DNA of 64,000 bases, from positions 248,001-312,000 of the forward strand of contig JAEACG010000002.1 of assembly GCA_016401345.1 (NCBI GenBank). The letters are read 5' to 3'. Positions 18,953-28,397 of the stretch are shown here, piece by piece (within the stretch, counting starts at the first letter, position 1; every line of letters begins with the position of its first letter). Source of the stretch: Fictibacillus nanhaiensis. GTDB taxonomy: Bacteria; Bacillota; Bacilli; Bacillales; Fictibacillaceae. A program made the position numbers and the translations under genes. The notes beneath the pieces were generated by a model, which saw only the letters and a list, made by a program, of their open reading frames with translations, made no database searches and was not told the DNA's origin.

Positions 18953-20221
18953 ATGTCTAACGGAGAACGTATTACAGTCGACAATGGTGTATTAAACGTA
19001 CCAAATCAACCGGTGATCCCTTTTATCGAAGGTGACGGAACAGGTCCTGATATTTGGGCTGCTGCTTCACGTGTTTTAGAAGCTGCTGTTGAAAAAGCAT
19101 ATAACGGTGAGAAAAAGATCGTTTGGAAAGAAGTATTAGCAGGAGAAAAAGCATTTAACCAAACAGGTGAATGGCTTCCTGCAGAAACGCTTGATGTGAT
19201 TCGCGATTACATAATTGCGATTAAAGGACCATTAACAACGCCAGTAGGCGGAGGAATCCGTTCTTTAAACGTTGCACTTAGACAAGAGTTAGATCTATTT
19301 ACTTGTCTTCGTCCAGTTCAATACTTCAAAGGTGTGCCTTCACCAGTAAAACGCCCTGAAGATACAAACATGGTTATTTTCCGTGAGAATACAGAAGATA
19401 TCTATGCTGGTATCGAATATGCGAGTGGATCTGATGAAGTGAAAAAGTTGATTCAATTCCTACAAGATGAAATGGGTGCTAACAAAATCCGTTTCCCTGA
19501 AACTTCAGGTATCGGTATTAAGCCGGTTTCTTCAGAAGGTACTCAACGTCTAGTTCGTGCAGCGATTCAATATGCGATTAACGAAGGACGTAAGAGTGTA
19601 ACACTTGTTCATAAAGGAAACATCATGAAATATACAGAAGGTGCTTTCAAGAACTGGGGTTATGAGTTAGCTGAAGCTGAGTTTGGTGACAAAGTATTCA
19701 CATGGGCTCAGTATGACCGCATTGTTGAAGAAAGTGGAAAAGATGCTGCGAACAAAGCTCAAGCAGATGCAGAAGCTGCAGGTAAGATCATTGTTAAAGA
19801 CTCTATCGCTGATATCTTCTTACAACAGATCTTAACTCGTCCAGCTGAGTTTGATGTAGTAGCTACGATGAACTTAAATGGAGATTACATCTCTGATGCT
19901 CTTGCTGCACAAGTTGGTGGTATCGGTATCGCACCAGGTGCAAACATCAACTACGAAACAGGACACGCTATCTTTGAAGCAACTCATGGTACTGCTCCAA
20001 AATATGCTGGTCTTGATAAAGTAAATCCATCATCTGTAATTCTTTCAGGTGTGTTGATGCTTGAACATCTAGGATGGGGAGAAGCTGCTAAATTAGTACT
20101 TTCTTCAATGGAAAACACAATCGAAAGTAAAGTTGTTACTTATGACTTTGCACGTTTGATGGACGGCGCTACAGAAGTTAAATGTTCTGAGTTTGCTGAC
20201 GAACTAATCAAAAACATGTAA
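18953..20221 (+). CDS. icd: isocitrate dehydrogenase (NADP)
   Basis: Oxidative decarboxylation of isocitrate to 2-oxoglutarate, making NADPH. It has 422 residues, normal for Bacillus Icd. Substrate and metal motifs are visible: [22 protein letters not shown] near 96-117 with the phosphorylatable-type Ser, [13 protein letters not shown] near 140, and [17 protein letters not shown] near 306-322 with the metal-binding Asp residues. The NADP-type stretch [11 protein letters not shown] follows near 343. AGGAGGAAT precedes the ATG. Confidence 0.96.
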   Translation: MSNGERITVDNGVLNVPNQPVIPFIEGDGTGPDIWAAASRVLEAAVEKAYNGEKKIVWKEVLAGEKAFNQTGEWLPAETLDVIRDYIIAIKGPLTTPVGGGIRSLNVALRQELDLFTCLRPVQYFKGVPSPVKRPEDTNMVIFRENTEDIYAGIEYASGSDEVKKLIQFLQDEMGANKIRFPETSGIGIKPVSSEGTQRLVRAAIQYAINEGRKSVTLVHKGNIMKYTEGAFKNWGYELAEAEFGDKVFTWAQYDRIVEESGKDAANKAQADAEAAGKIIVKDSIADIFLQQILTRPAEFDVVATMNLNGDYISDALAAQVGGIGIAPGANINYETGHAIFEATHGTAPKYAGLDKVNPSSVILSGVLMLEHLGWGEAAKLVLSSMENTIESKVVTYDFARLMDGATEVKCSEFADELIKNM

Positions 20222-20228
20222 TCTAACT

Positions 20229-20250
20229 GACCCCTTTTTATAAGGGGTCT
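20229..20250 (+). terminator. icd-mdh intergenic hairpin
   Basis: GACCCCTT (20229-20236) / AAGGGGTC (20242-20249), perfect 8-bp stem, 5-nt loop, weak T-run. Likely partial terminator. Confidence 0.65.
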
Positions 20251-20296
20251 TCTCAACATATTTTATGTTTTTTAAACTGTTCCTGGAGGGAAAGAC

Positions 20297-21235
20297 ATGG
20301 CTAACAAACGAAAAAAGATTTCGGTTATTGGTGGAGGATTTACAGGAGCAACAACGGCTTTTATCTTAGGACAAAAAGAAGTTGGGGATGTAGTATTAGT
20401 TGATATTCCTCAAATGGAAAACCCTACAAAAGGTAAGGCCCTCGACATGATGGAAGCAAGTCCTGTTCAAGGTTTTGATGCATCGATTACCGGTACGAGC
20501 GATTATGCAGATACAGCTGGCTCTGATGTAGTCGTTATTACTGCTGGAATTGCTCGCAAGCCTGGTATGAGTCGTGATGATCTTGTAAACACAAACGCTG
20601 GAATCATGAAGAGCGTAACGAAGGAGATCGTTAAACATTCTCCAGATTGCACGATTATCGTCTTAACAAATCCAGTTGATGCCATGACTTACACAGTATT
20701 AAAAGAATCTGGTTTTCCTAAAAGCCGTGTAATCGGACAATCAGGAATACTAGATACAGCACGTTTCCGTACATTTGTTGCTATGGAACTTAACGTATCT
20801 GTAAAAGATGTTACTGGTTTTGTTCTTGGTGGTCATGGAGATGATATGGTGCCACTCGTACGCTACTCTTATGCAGGTGGAATCCCGTTAGATAAATTAA
20901 TCTCTAAAGAGCGTTTAGATGCTATTGTTGAGCGAACACGTAAAGGTGGAGGAGAAATCGTTAATCTCTTAGGTAACGGATCTGCCTATTATGCACCAGC
21001 TGCTTCTTTAGTTGAGATGGTAGAAGCGATCGTTAAAGATCAACGCAGAGTGCTTCCTTCAATCGCCTTTTTAGAGGGTGAGTATGGTTATGATGGTATC
21101 TGTCTTGGCGTCCCAACGATCCTAGGCGGTGGCGGTCTAGAAGAAATCATTGAACTTGAGCTGACGGCAGAAGAAAAAGCGGCGCTTGATCAATCAGCAG
21201 AATCTGTTAAATCCGTTATGAAAGTATTAGCATAA
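20297..21235 (+). CDS. mdh: malate dehydrogenase (NAD)
   Basis: Interconverts malate and oxaloacetate. This is the 312-residue lactate-dehydrogenase-like form common in Bacillus. It has the dinucleotide motif [11 protein letters not shown] near residue 12, Asp of VDIPQ (NAD preference) near 35, the substrate arginines in [11 protein letters not shown] near 86-96, NPVDAMTY near 125, and the catalytic HGDDMVPL near 179. GGAGGG precedes the ATG. It closes the citZ-icd-mdh Krebs-cycle cluster. Confidence 0.96.
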   Translation: MANKRKKISVIGGGFTGATTAFILGQKEVGDVVLVDIPQMENPTKGKALDMMEASPVQGFDASITGTSDYADTAGSDVVVITAGIARKPGMSRDDLVNTNAGIMKSVTKEIVKHSPDCTIIVLTNPVDAMTYTVLKESGFPKSRVIGQSGILDTARFRTFVAMELNVSVKDVTGFVLGGHGDDMVPLVRYSYAGGIPLDKLISKERLDAIVERTRKGGGEIVNLLGNGSAYYAPAASLVEMVEAIVKDQRRVLPSIAFLEGEYGYDGICLGVPTILGGGGLEEIIELELTAEEKAALDQSAESVKSVMKVLA

Positions 21236-21244
21236 GCGTGTGAG

Positions 21245-21271
21245 AGATTCGGGCAGATCCCCGAATCTTTT
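21245..21271 (+). terminator. mdh terminator
   Basis: AGATTCGGG / CCCGAATCT perfect 9-bp stem, 6-nt loop, TTTTCTC tail. Confidence 0.85.
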
Positions 21272-21317
21272 CTCAAGATATTTATGAAAGCGTTATCATC
21301 TAGAGGGGGGTCTTTAA

Positions 21318-21794
21318 ATGCTGATCGGAAAAAAGCGAAAACTCGGAAGAAAAATAGACGAGATCCAAGCTGGGGAAAAATTAGAGATGCAAGAAACAAT
21401 TGAAGATAAAGATCTTCTATTGTATTTAGGCTTAACGAACGATAACAACCCACTATTCATCCAACACGATTATGCAACATTGACACCTTATAAAAAGCCT
21501 GTCGTTCCACAGGTCATGCTGATGGGTATGGTCACTTCGGCAGTATCAAAATATTTACCGGGTCCTGGAAGTTCGATCGTTGAATCAAGTTTCACATTTA
21601 TTAAACCCGTTTATCATTATTCCAAATTAACCTTTTTATTTGAAATTACAGAAGTAAATAGAGACAAGCATATTGTGCATATGAACGTTAGAGCAGAGAA
21701 TGAGGAAGGAATCGAAGTGTTAAAGAGTCATTTACACGTTTGTCCTCCATATGCTCCAAAATCGATTACATCTAATACAATGGAAAATTTCTAA
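21318..21794 (+). CDS. MaoC-like hotdog-fold dehydratase
   Basis: A 158-residue protein with a single hotdog domain of the MaoC/(R)-specific enoyl-CoA hydratase type: FIQHDYATLTPYKKPVVPQVMLMGM near residues 49-73 carries the usual D/H-type hydratase region, although the canonical Asp-His dyad is not clearly conserved. The start follows AGAGGGGGG. It sits between mdh and phoP, a position that is empty in B. subtilis. Substrate unknown; an acyl-CoA or acyl-thioester is likely from the fold. Confidence 0.75.
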   Translation: MLIGKKRKLGRKIDEIQAGEKLEMQETIEDKDLLLYLGLTNDNNPLFIQHDYATLTPYKKPVVPQVMLMGMVTSAVSKYLPGPGSSIVESSFTFIKPVYHYSKLTFLFEITEVNRDKHIVHMNVRAENEEGIEVLKSHLHVCPPYAPKSITSNTMENF

Positions 21795-21822
21795 ACCTTT
21801 CATATGAAAGGTTTATTTTTTT
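21793..21822 (+). terminator. terminator after the MaoC-like gene
   Basis: AAACCTTTCATATGAAAGGTTT is a perfect palindrome (stem of 9 with a tight loop) followed by a seven-T run. Confidence 0.9.
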
Positions 21823-21928
21823 GCTCTTATAATGTTGATAAGTTAACTATGTTCTCTTTAAATATACAAATATGATGTGAAAGTACATAGGAGGCATACA
21901 AGGGGGTTTTATACGAGGTAAACACCAT

Positions 21929-22001
21929 TATATCCGTAGATAAAGAACCATATATCCGTAAAACTACCGATTAATTACGTATATAAATTTTTTTATCCGA
22001 T
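21929..22001 (+). repeat. loose direct repeats about 21 bp apart upstream of phoP
   Basis: TATATCCGTA occurs at 21929-21938 and 21951-21960. Weaker 7-of-10 matches start at 21972 and 21992, giving steps of 22, 21 and 20 bp. The stretch is AT-rich and non-coding. It resembles the exact 21-bp arrays elsewhere in the window but is more decayed. Confidence 0.4.
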
Positions 22002-22045
22002 TTATCTAACCTAATTTGAACAATAAACATAAAAAACCTTATCAA

Positions 22046-22073
22046 TGTAAAGGGAATGTTAAGGATATGTAAA
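22046..22073. promoter_or_regulatory. Pho box of phoP (three PhoP half-sites)
   Basis: TGTAAA (22046), TGTTAA (22057) and TGTAAA (22068) are spaced exactly 11 bp apart. PhoP of B. subtilis binds TT(A/T/C)ACA-type direct repeats separated by 5 bp; these are that motif read on the other strand. They lie just upstream of the phoP promoter, consistent with autoregulation by PhoP. Confidence 0.75.
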
Positions 22074-22097
22074 GCCACTATGAAAATTTTGCGATTT

Positions 22098-22127
22098 TTG
22101 TACACACTATAAAAAAAATAGTATGAT
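22098..22127 (+). promoter_or_regulatory. probable SigA promoter of phoPR
   Basis: TTGTAC (22098-22103), 18-bp spacer, TATGAT (22122-22127), about 30 nt before phoP. Spacing is slightly long and the -35 imperfect, as expected of an activator-assisted promoter. Confidence 0.55.
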
Positions 22128-22158
22128 GAATTTGTACAAGTCGTAAAAAGGTGGGAAT

Positions 22159-22872
22159 ATGATGAGCCAAAAGTTACTCGTAGTAGAAGATGAAATTTCG
22201 ATCTCAACATTGTTGCAATTTAACTTAGAACAAGCAGGATTTCAAGTAGTTACGGCAATGGATGGCAAGAGTGGATTAGAAAAAGCAGAAAGCGAAGAAC
22301 CCAATCTAATCATATTAGACCTTATGCTGCCGGAAATGGATGGAATAGAAGTATGTAAAGAACTCCGTCTAAGAAAATTAAATATTCCTATTCTCATGTT
22401 AACGGCTAAGGATGATGAGTTTGATAAAGTGTTAGGACTTGAGTTAGGTGCAGATGATTATATGACGAAACCGTTCAGTCCACGTGAAGTGGTTGCAAGG
22501 GTGAAGGCAATACTACGAAGATCATCATCAGCGAATACGGACTCAGAAAAGAAAAAAGAAGAAGTAGAACATCTTAAAATTGGAGAAGTTGATATTTACC
22601 CAGAAAATTATGAAGCGTATTTCAAGGAAAAAGCACTAGAACTTACACCAAAAGAATTCGAACTGCTTGTTTACCTTGCTAGACATAAGAGCCGAGTTCT
22701 TTCGAGGGAACAGCTGCTTTCTGCAGTATGGAACTATGATTTTGTAGGTGACACACGAATTGTTGATGTTCATATCAGTCATTTAAGGGAGAAGATCGAG
22801 AATAATACTCGTAAGCCAATTTATATTAAAACCATAAGGGGATTAGGTTATAAGCTAGAGGAGCCTCAATAA
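22159..22872 (+). CDS. phoP: phosphate response regulator PhoP
   Basis: OmpR-type response regulator of 237 residues that controls the phosphate-starvation regulon. The receiver domain (about 4-120) has the acidic pair E10/D11, phosphoacceptor Asp54 in IILDLMLPEMDG, Thr in MLTAKD and Lys in TKPFSPRE. The winged-helix DNA-binding domain (about 140-235) has LTPKEFELLVYLARH and VDVHISHLREKIE. The RBS AAAGGTGGG precedes two adjacent ATGs (22159, 22162). The stop overlaps the start of phoR by one base. Confidence 0.95.
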   Translation: MMSQKLLVVEDEISISTLLQFNLEQAGFQVVTAMDGKSGLEKAESEEPNLIILDLMLPEMDGIEVCKELRLRKLNIPILMLTAKDDEFDKVLGLELGADDYMTKPFSPREVVARVKAILRRSSSANTDSEKKKEEVEHLKIGEVDIYPENYEAYFKEKALELTPKEFELLVYLARHKSRVLSREQLLSAVWNYDFVGDTRIVDVHISHLREKIENNTRKPIYIKTIRGLGYKLEEPQ

Positions 22873-24602
22873 TGCATGATTTTAAGAACCGAGTACTTAC
22901 CTTTTTCCTGCTCGGTATTTTATTGGTTTTTATTCTATTAGCTCTCATTATGGGGAACATCGTTCATCATAGTGTGAAAGATAAGCGTATGGAATTTTAT
23001 AAAGGTGAATTAAGTCTAATTGAACAAGTTCTTAAGACTGAAAAATCAAAATCAACCATAACGAACTTATTAAGAACGGCCTCTGAAGATCTTAAGGGTG
23101 AGATTTATATACTTGATTCAGATTGGAATGTAAAATACACATCTGACGGAGACAGTCCAAGAAACATGTCTTCGTATTACCCAAAAGATAAAAAAACGAA
23201 TGATCAAAATCTTGTGCTAAAGAATGACAACGGTAAATTATTTTATACGTTAAAAAAGAAAGATGAAACAGGATATATACAGTTTGCAATTCCTGAAGGT
23301 GCTGCGGAATCTGAAGAGAGATCGATTTGGATCATGATGTCGATCGGTTTCCTTATCTGCTTTATCATCATTCTGTACGTATCCCTCAAAGTGATTCATA
23401 AGATTGTTAGACCTGTAGAAGAGGCTACTCAGACTGCGAAAGAGCTTGCTAAAGGTAATTTCAAAGCAAGAACGTATGAATATTTTGGGGAAGATATTGG
23501 TGAGTTAAACTACTCATTAAATGTATTAGCCCGTAACCTAGAGAAGATGACAAAATCCCAAGAATCACAGCACGATCGCTTGATAACATTGATCGAAAAT
23601 ATGGGAAGCGGACTTATTCTTATTGATAAAAATGGATATATCAACTTAGTAAACAAAACGTTCAAAGAACTGTTTAAAGAGCATACGGATTATTGGACGG
23701 GTCATCTCTTCTATGAAGTGTTTCCTTACACATCTATTAAGGATATTGTCAAAGAAACGTATTTAACTGAAAAAAAAGTTAGAAGAAACACGGTTATTCC
23801 AATTCACATCGATACGAAACATTTCGATGTCTATAGTGCACCTGTCCTGAACGCAAGAGGTAAGCTAAAAGGGATCGTGCTTGTATTTCACGATATAACA
23901 GAGCTTAAGAAACTCGAGCAAGTAAGAAAAGATTTTGTGGCTAATGTTTCACATGAACTCAAAACACCGATCACTTCTTTAAAAGGGTTTGCTGAGACTT
24001 TATTAGATGGTGCAGGTGAAAATGAAGAGTTTAGAAATAAATTTTTAACGATCATGTTAAATGAAAGTGATAGGCTTCAGGCACTTATCCAAGACTTGTT
24101 AGACCTTTCTAAAAGTGAGCAAGGTTTTCACCTAGAAACGCAATCTATTGATCTTGGTGCTTTAGTAAACGATACCTTTGAGATTCTTCAGCCTAAAGCT
24201 GAAAAGAAAGGCATTATTCTATCCGTTGATGTTAATGGACAAACCATTATGGATGGAGATTCACCTCGATTGAAGCAGATCATCATCAACCTTGTTTCAA
24301 ACAGCTTAACGTACACGCCTGTTGGTGGCCGTGTAAACGTAGTGGTGGAAGAACTACAAGATCATGTGAGGCTGCTGATCAAAGATACAGGAATCGGCAT
24401 CAAGGAAAGTGAGATTCCTCGAATATTCGAACGTTTTTATCGTGTGGATAAGGCCAGAAGCAGGAATTCAGGAGGTACTGGATTAGGACTTGCCATCGTT
24501 AAGCATCTTGTAGAAGCTCATCACGGAACCATTGAAGTTCAAAGTAAGCCAGGTGAAGGTTCTCTGTTTACAATTCTATTTCCAAAGAAGTTCGAGTTAT
24601 AA
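22872..24602 (+). CDS. phoR: sensor histidine kinase PhoR
   Basis: Membrane sensor kinase, 576 residues, partner of PhoP. Order: membrane helix (about 9-30), extracytoplasmic sensor domain (about 32-148), second helix (about 150-172), HAMP (about 173-225), PAS domain (about 240-345), HisKA with His361 in FVANVSHELKTPITSLKG, and HATPase with N-box (IINLVSNSLTYT), G1 (DTGIGI) and G2 (GGTGLGLAIVK) near 470-545. Its ATG overlaps the phoP stop (TAATG) and GAGGAG lies in the end of phoP, so the pair is translationally coupled. Confidence 0.95.
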   Translation: MHDFKNRVLTFFLLGILLVFILLALIMGNIVHHSVKDKRMEFYKGELSLIEQVLKTEKSKSTITNLLRTASEDLKGEIYILDSDWNVKYTSDGDSPRNMSSYYPKDKKTNDQNLVLKNDNGKLFYTLKKKDETGYIQFAIPEGAAESEERSIWIMMSIGFLICFIIILYVSLKVIHKIVRPVEEATQTAKELAKGNFKARTYEYFGEDIGELNYSLNVLARNLEKMTKSQESQHDRLITLIENMGSGLILIDKNGYINLVNKTFKELFKEHTDYWTGHLFYEVFPYTSIKDIVKETYLTEKKVRRNTVIPIHIDTKHFDVYSAPVLNARGKLKGIVLVFHDITELKKLEQVRKDFVANVSHELKTPITSLKGFAETLLDGAGENEEFRNKFLTIMLNESDRLQALIQDLLDLSKSEQGFHLETQSIDLGALVNDTFEILQPKAEKKGIILSVDVNGQTIMDGDSPRLKQIIINLVSNSLTYTPVGGRVNVVVEELQDHVRLLIKDTGIGIKESEIPRIFERFYRVDKARSRNSGGTGLGLAIVKHLVEAHHGTIEVQSKPGEGSLFTILFPKKFEL

Positions 24603-24686
24603 GATTTACAATTCCTTAACACGCTTGTTTTCTTTAATTAACAGTTAAATCTTATGATTAAGTTATCCTTTTTCAGTACCCCCTTA

Positions 24687-24718
24687 GCGAGAGTCCTTCA
24701 TGGATTCTCGCCTTTTTT
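24687..24718 (+). terminator. phoPR terminator
   Basis: GCGAGAGTCC / GGATTCTCGC stem (one wobble pair) with a 5-nt loop and six T, about 85 nt after the phoR stop. Confidence 0.88.
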
Positions 24719-24812
24719 ATGGCCAAGAACTCTTCTATTCCTACTTTTTTGTTTCTGGTTGTCATCGTGATACAATAGATGATAGAAGAAATGTCCTCAG
24801 GAGGTTACGGAC

Positions 24813-27455
24813 TTGGCAAAAACAAACAAATTAGTACTTATTGATGGAAATAGTATTGCATATAGAGCTTTTTTTGCTCTACCACTTTTAAACAACGATA
24901 AAGGTATTTATACAAACGCAGTATACGGGTTTACTCAGATGCTTCTGAAAATTTTAGAAGATGAAAAGCCTACTCATATCCTCGTCGCTTTTGATGCAGG
25001 GAAAACGACATTCCGACATAAGACATTTGGTGAATATAAAGGCGGTCGTCAGAAAACGCCACCCGAATTGTCAGAGCAGTTTCCGTTTATCAGACAGTTG
25101 TTAGATGCATTTAAAATCAAACGGTATGAGCTTGAAAATTATGAAGCAGATGACATTATTGGAACACTTGCTTCTTATGCTGCTGACGGGAACTGGGATG
25201 TGAAAGTGTTCACCGGTGATAAAGACTTACTTCAACTTGTTACTCCTGATGTTGAAGTGGTCTTAACAAGAAAAGGAATCACTGAGGTTGAGGCGTATAC
25301 CGTTGAACAAGTGAATGAGCGGTACGGCATTACGCCGCACCAAATCATTGATATGAAGGGGCTCATGGGAGACCCTTCTGACAATATTCCAGGAGTACCT
25401 GGGGTCGGAGAAAAGACTGCGATCAAATTGATCAAACAATATGGAACGATTGAAAAAGTTCTAGATTCAATTGATGAAATCTCAGGTGCTAAGCTTAAAG
25501 AGAGATTAACAGAGAACAAAGAACAAGCCATTATGAGTAAAGAGCTTGCTACGATAACGAAAGAAGCTCCTATTAAAATCGGTCTAGATGAGACGGATTA
25601 CGAGGGTTATGAAACGTCTTCTGTTTTTCCTCTTTTCAAAGAATTAGGATTTAATTCATTGCTCGAACGATTGGGTGGCGATGAAGAAATTCTTCAGGAT
25701 GAAGAAAAAGAAGAGCTTAACTTTAAAACGGTAACCAAAATCGAGGCTGATATGCTAAAAAGCCCTTCATCCCTTATTGTAGAAACGCTTACTGAAGATT
25801 ATCATAAAGCTAAAATTCATGGTTTCGCTGTAAGTAATGATGCAGGAACATTTTATATTCCTTCAAGTCTTGCAGATCAATCAGAAGAATTTCAGGAATG
25901 GCTGCAAGACGACAATCAAAAGAAGAGAATGTTTGATGCCAAGAGAGCTCATGTTGCCCTACATGGGCAAGGAATCGTGTTGAACGGAATCGATTTTGAT
26001 ATTCAACTCGCTTCATATCTGCTTAATCCTTCTGAATCGTTAGATGAAGTAGCAGATGTTGCGAAGCAGTATGGCAAGTCTAATGTAGACGTAAACGAAG
26101 CTGTATATGGTAAAGGTGCTAAGAAGAAGCTGCCAGAAGATGAAGCTGTCCTCGCTGAGCACCTCTGTAGAAAAGCTCATACTGTATTTCAATTGAGCGA
26201 CCTTTTGGATGAGAAGTTAAAAGAAAATGAACAGAGTGATCTGTTCTATCAGTTAGAGATGCCATTAGCTCTCGTTTTAGCTAAGATGGAAGAGTTCGGC
26301 GTTAAAGTAAAATCAGACACACTTCAAAAAATGGGTGCTGACCTAGATATACAGTTAACAACACTTGAAAAAGACATTCACGAACTAGCTGGAGTATCCT
26401 TCAATATTAATTCGCCTAAACAACTAGGTGAAATATTATTTGAGAAGTTGAACCTGCCGCCTGTTAAGAAAACTAAGACAGGTTACTCGACTTCTGTTGA
26501 TGTATTAGAGAAATTAGAAGGCAAGCATGAGATCATTAACAAGATTCTTATCTATCGTCAACTTGGTAAGTTAAGGTCTACTTATATTGAAGGTCTGTTA
26601 AAAGTAGTTAAAGAAGATACGGGTAAGATTCATACACGCTTCAATCAGGTGCTTGCTCAAACAGGAAGACTGAGTTCTATCGATCCTAATCTTCAAAACA
26701 TCCCTATTCGTTTAGAAGCAGGAAGAAAAATCAGACATGCCTTCGTTGCATCACAGGCTGGCTGGAAGATTCTTGCCGCTGATTATTCACAGATCGAACT
26801 GCGCGTATTGGCTCATATCTCTCAGGATGAAAACTTAATGGAAGCTTTTAAGTTGGAGATGGATGTTCACACGAAAACGGCCATGGATGTTTTTCATGTG
26901 GAAGAGAGTGAAGTTACATCTGAAATGAGAAGACACGCTAAAGCCGTTAACTTTGGTATTGTATACGGAATTAGTGATTATGGCCTATCACAAAGCCTAG
27001 GTATCACGAGGAAAGAAGCCGGAGAATTTATAGCGTCCTATTTGGATAGTTTTCCTGGTGTCCAGCAGTACATGAAGGACAGCGTTTCTGAGGCAAAACA
27101 TAATGGTTTTGTTTCAACTCTGCTTCATAGACGACGTTATCTGCCCGAAATTAATAGCAGGAATTTTAACCTGCGTAGTTTCGCGGAGAGAACAGCTATG
27201 AATACGCCGATTCAAGGAACTGCTGCAGATATCATTAAAAAAGCGATGGTCGATATGGATCAGCGGTTAACTGACGAGAAACTTGAAGCTAAAATGCTGC
27301 TCACTGTACATGATGAACTTATTTTTGAAGTACCAGAAAATGAGCTGCAAAAACTTGAAGAGATCGTTTGTGAAGTAATGGAATCAGCAGTAGAACTTGA
27401 TGTACCTTTAAAAGTAGATGTGAACTGGGGAGATTCCTGGTTCGAAGCAAAATAA
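24813..27455 (+). CDS. polA: DNA polymerase I
   Basis: Repair and Okazaki-fragment maturation polymerase, 880 residues, same length as B. subtilis PolA. N-terminal 5'-3' exonuclease (about 1-290, VLIDGNSIAYRAFFALP and YEADDIIGTLA, GLMGDPSDNIPGVPGVGEKTA); a central 3'-5' exonuclease-like domain (about 300-470) that lacks the DxE metal ligands and so is presumably inactive, as in other Bacillus enzymes; and the A-family polymerase (about 475-880, AADYSQIELRVLAHIS, RRHAKAVNFGIVYG, LLTVHDELIFE). The start codon is TTG, supported by CAGGAGG 9 nt upstream. Confidence 0.97.
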   Translation: MAKTNKLVLIDGNSIAYRAFFALPLLNNDKGIYTNAVYGFTQMLLKILEDEKPTHILVAFDAGKTTFRHKTFGEYKGGRQKTPPELSEQFPFIRQLLDAFKIKRYELENYEADDIIGTLASYAADGNWDVKVFTGDKDLLQLVTPDVEVVLTRKGITEVEAYTVEQVNERYGITPHQIIDMKGLMGDPSDNIPGVPGVGEKTAIKLIKQYGTIEKVLDSIDEISGAKLKERLTENKEQAIMSKELATITKEAPIKIGLDETDYEGYETSSVFPLFKELGFNSLLERLGGDEEILQDEEKEELNFKTVTKIEADMLKSPSSLIVETLTEDYHKAKIHGFAVSNDAGTFYIPSSLADQSEEFQEWLQDDNQKKRMFDAKRAHVALHGQGIVLNGIDFDIQLASYLLNPSESLDEVADVAKQYGKSNVDVNEAVYGKGAKKKLPEDEAVLAEHLCRKAHTVFQLSDLLDEKLKENEQSDLFYQLEMPLALVLAKMEEFGVKVKSDTLQKMGADLDIQLTTLEKDIHELAGVSFNINSPKQLGEILFEKLNLPPVKKTKTGYSTSVDVLEKLEGKHEIINKILIYRQLGKLRSTYIEGLLKVVKEDTGKIHTRFNQVLAQTGRLSSIDPNLQNIPIRLEAGRKIRHAFVASQAGWKILAADYSQIELRVLAHISQDENLMEAFKLEMDVHTKTAMDVFHVEESEVTSEMRRHAKAVNFGIVYGISDYGLSQSLGITRKEAGEFIASYLDSFPGVQQYMKDSVSEAKHNGFVSTLLHRRRYLPEINSRNFNLRSFAERTAMNTPIQGTAADIIKKAMVDMDQRLTDEKLEAKMLLTVHDELIFEVPENELQKLEEIVCEVMESAVELDVPLKVDVNWGDSWFEAK

Positions 27456-27461
27456 TAAAGA

Positions 27462-27495
27462 AACAGCATCCTATAGATCCAGGGTGCTGTTTTTC
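27462..27495 (+). terminator. polA terminator
   Basis: AACAGCATCCT / AGGGTGCTGTT stem with an 8-nt loop and T-run; the next gene, mutM, begins about 20 nt later, so some read-through is likely. Confidence 0.85.
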
Positions 27496-27514
27496 TAATA
27501 AGGTTGGTGAAAGG

Positions 27515-28336
27515 ATGCCTGAGTTACCAGAAGTCGAAAATGTTAAAAACACACTGAATCAATTCCTACCAGGAAAAATGATTACAGATGTAAAAATATA
27601 CTGGGAAAATATTATTAAACATCCAGGTACTGAAGAATTCATTTTGAAGTTGAAAGGTCAAACCTTTCAAAATGCGTATCGAAGAGGGAAATTTTTAATT
27701 TTTCATCTTGATGAAGATGTATTGGTGTCTCACCTTAGGATGGAAGGGAAATATGGCTTGAATCAAAGCGATGAGCCAGCTGATAAGCATACTCACGTTA
27801 TTTTTCAGTTTTCTGATGGAACTGAACTAAGATATCGAGATGTGAGAAAATTTGGGACGATGCATCTGTATCCAAAAGGAACAGAGGGAAGTCATGCTCC
27901 GTTAAAAACTTTAGGTGTAGAACCACTTTCGGATTCCTTAACAGCCGCTCTTCTAAAAAAGCTGTTTGCTAATCGGAAACGCAACATAAAATCGGTATTG
28001 CTTGATCAGACTCTTCTGGCTGGTTTAGGCAACATTTATGTAGATGAAGTACTGTTTCAGGCAGGAATCCATCCAGAGACACCAGCTAATTCTCTAACTC
28101 TGCCTCGATTAAAGAAGTTGAAAACAGCGATTACTGAAATCCTTTCTGAGTCTGTGAAGCACGGAGGAAGCTCAATACGTTCCTATACGAACGCAGTGGG
28201 TGAGACAGGCGGTTTTCAGCTGAAATTATTTGTATATGGCAGAAAAAATGAAGCATGCCGTGTGTGTGGTACTGAGATCGAGCGATTAGTTGTAGCGGGT
28301 AGAGGAACTCACATCTGTAAGACTTGTCAAAAATAA
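27515..28336 (+). CDS. mutM: formamidopyrimidine-DNA glycosylase (Fpg)
   Basis: Base-excision repair enzyme that removes 8-oxoguanine and formamidopyrimidines and nicks the strand. It starts MPELPEVENV, giving the catalytic Pro2 and Glu3; the helix-two-turn-helix region LLAGLGNIYVDEVLF is near 170-185, and the C-terminal zinc finger CRVCGTEI...CKTCQK at 249-272 is complete. Length is 273 residues, normal for the family. It follows polA directly, a repair pair conserved in Bacillus. Confidence 0.96.
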   Translation: MPELPEVENVKNTLNQFLPGKMITDVKIYWENIIKHPGTEEFILKLKGQTFQNAYRRGKFLIFHLDEDVLVSHLRMEGKYGLNQSDEPADKHTHVIFQFSDGTELRYRDVRKFGTMHLYPKGTEGSHAPLKTLGVEPLSDSLTAALLKKLFANRKRNIKSVLLDQTLLAGLGNIYVDEVLFQAGIHPETPANSLTLPRLKKLKTAITEILSESVKHGGSSIRSYTNAVGETGGFQLKLFVYGRKNEACRVCGTEIERLVVAGRGTHICKTCQK

Positions 28337-28340
28337 ACCA

Positions 28341-28395
28341 TTTCTGTACTCCTTTCATATACTACGTTTACCGTTAACTGAAAGGAGTACAGGAA
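28341..28395 (+). promoter_or_regulatory. long hairpin burying the ytaF ribosome binding site
   Basis: CTGTACTCCTTTCA (28344-28357) is perfectly complementary to TGAAAGGAGTACAG (28379-28392), and three further outer pairs bring the stem to 17. The loop is 21 nt. The 3' arm contains GAAAGGAG, the only ribosome binding site for ytaF (ATG at 28398). No T-run follows, so it is not a clean terminator. Messages reading through from mutM would have this site closed. Confidence 0.75.
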
Positions 28396-28397
28396 CA

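Noticed and set aside
25720-26220. Damaged polA because the 3'-5' exonuclease motifs are missing
   Set aside because: Loss of these residues is normal for Bacillus DNA polymerase I; the frame is intact and of full length.
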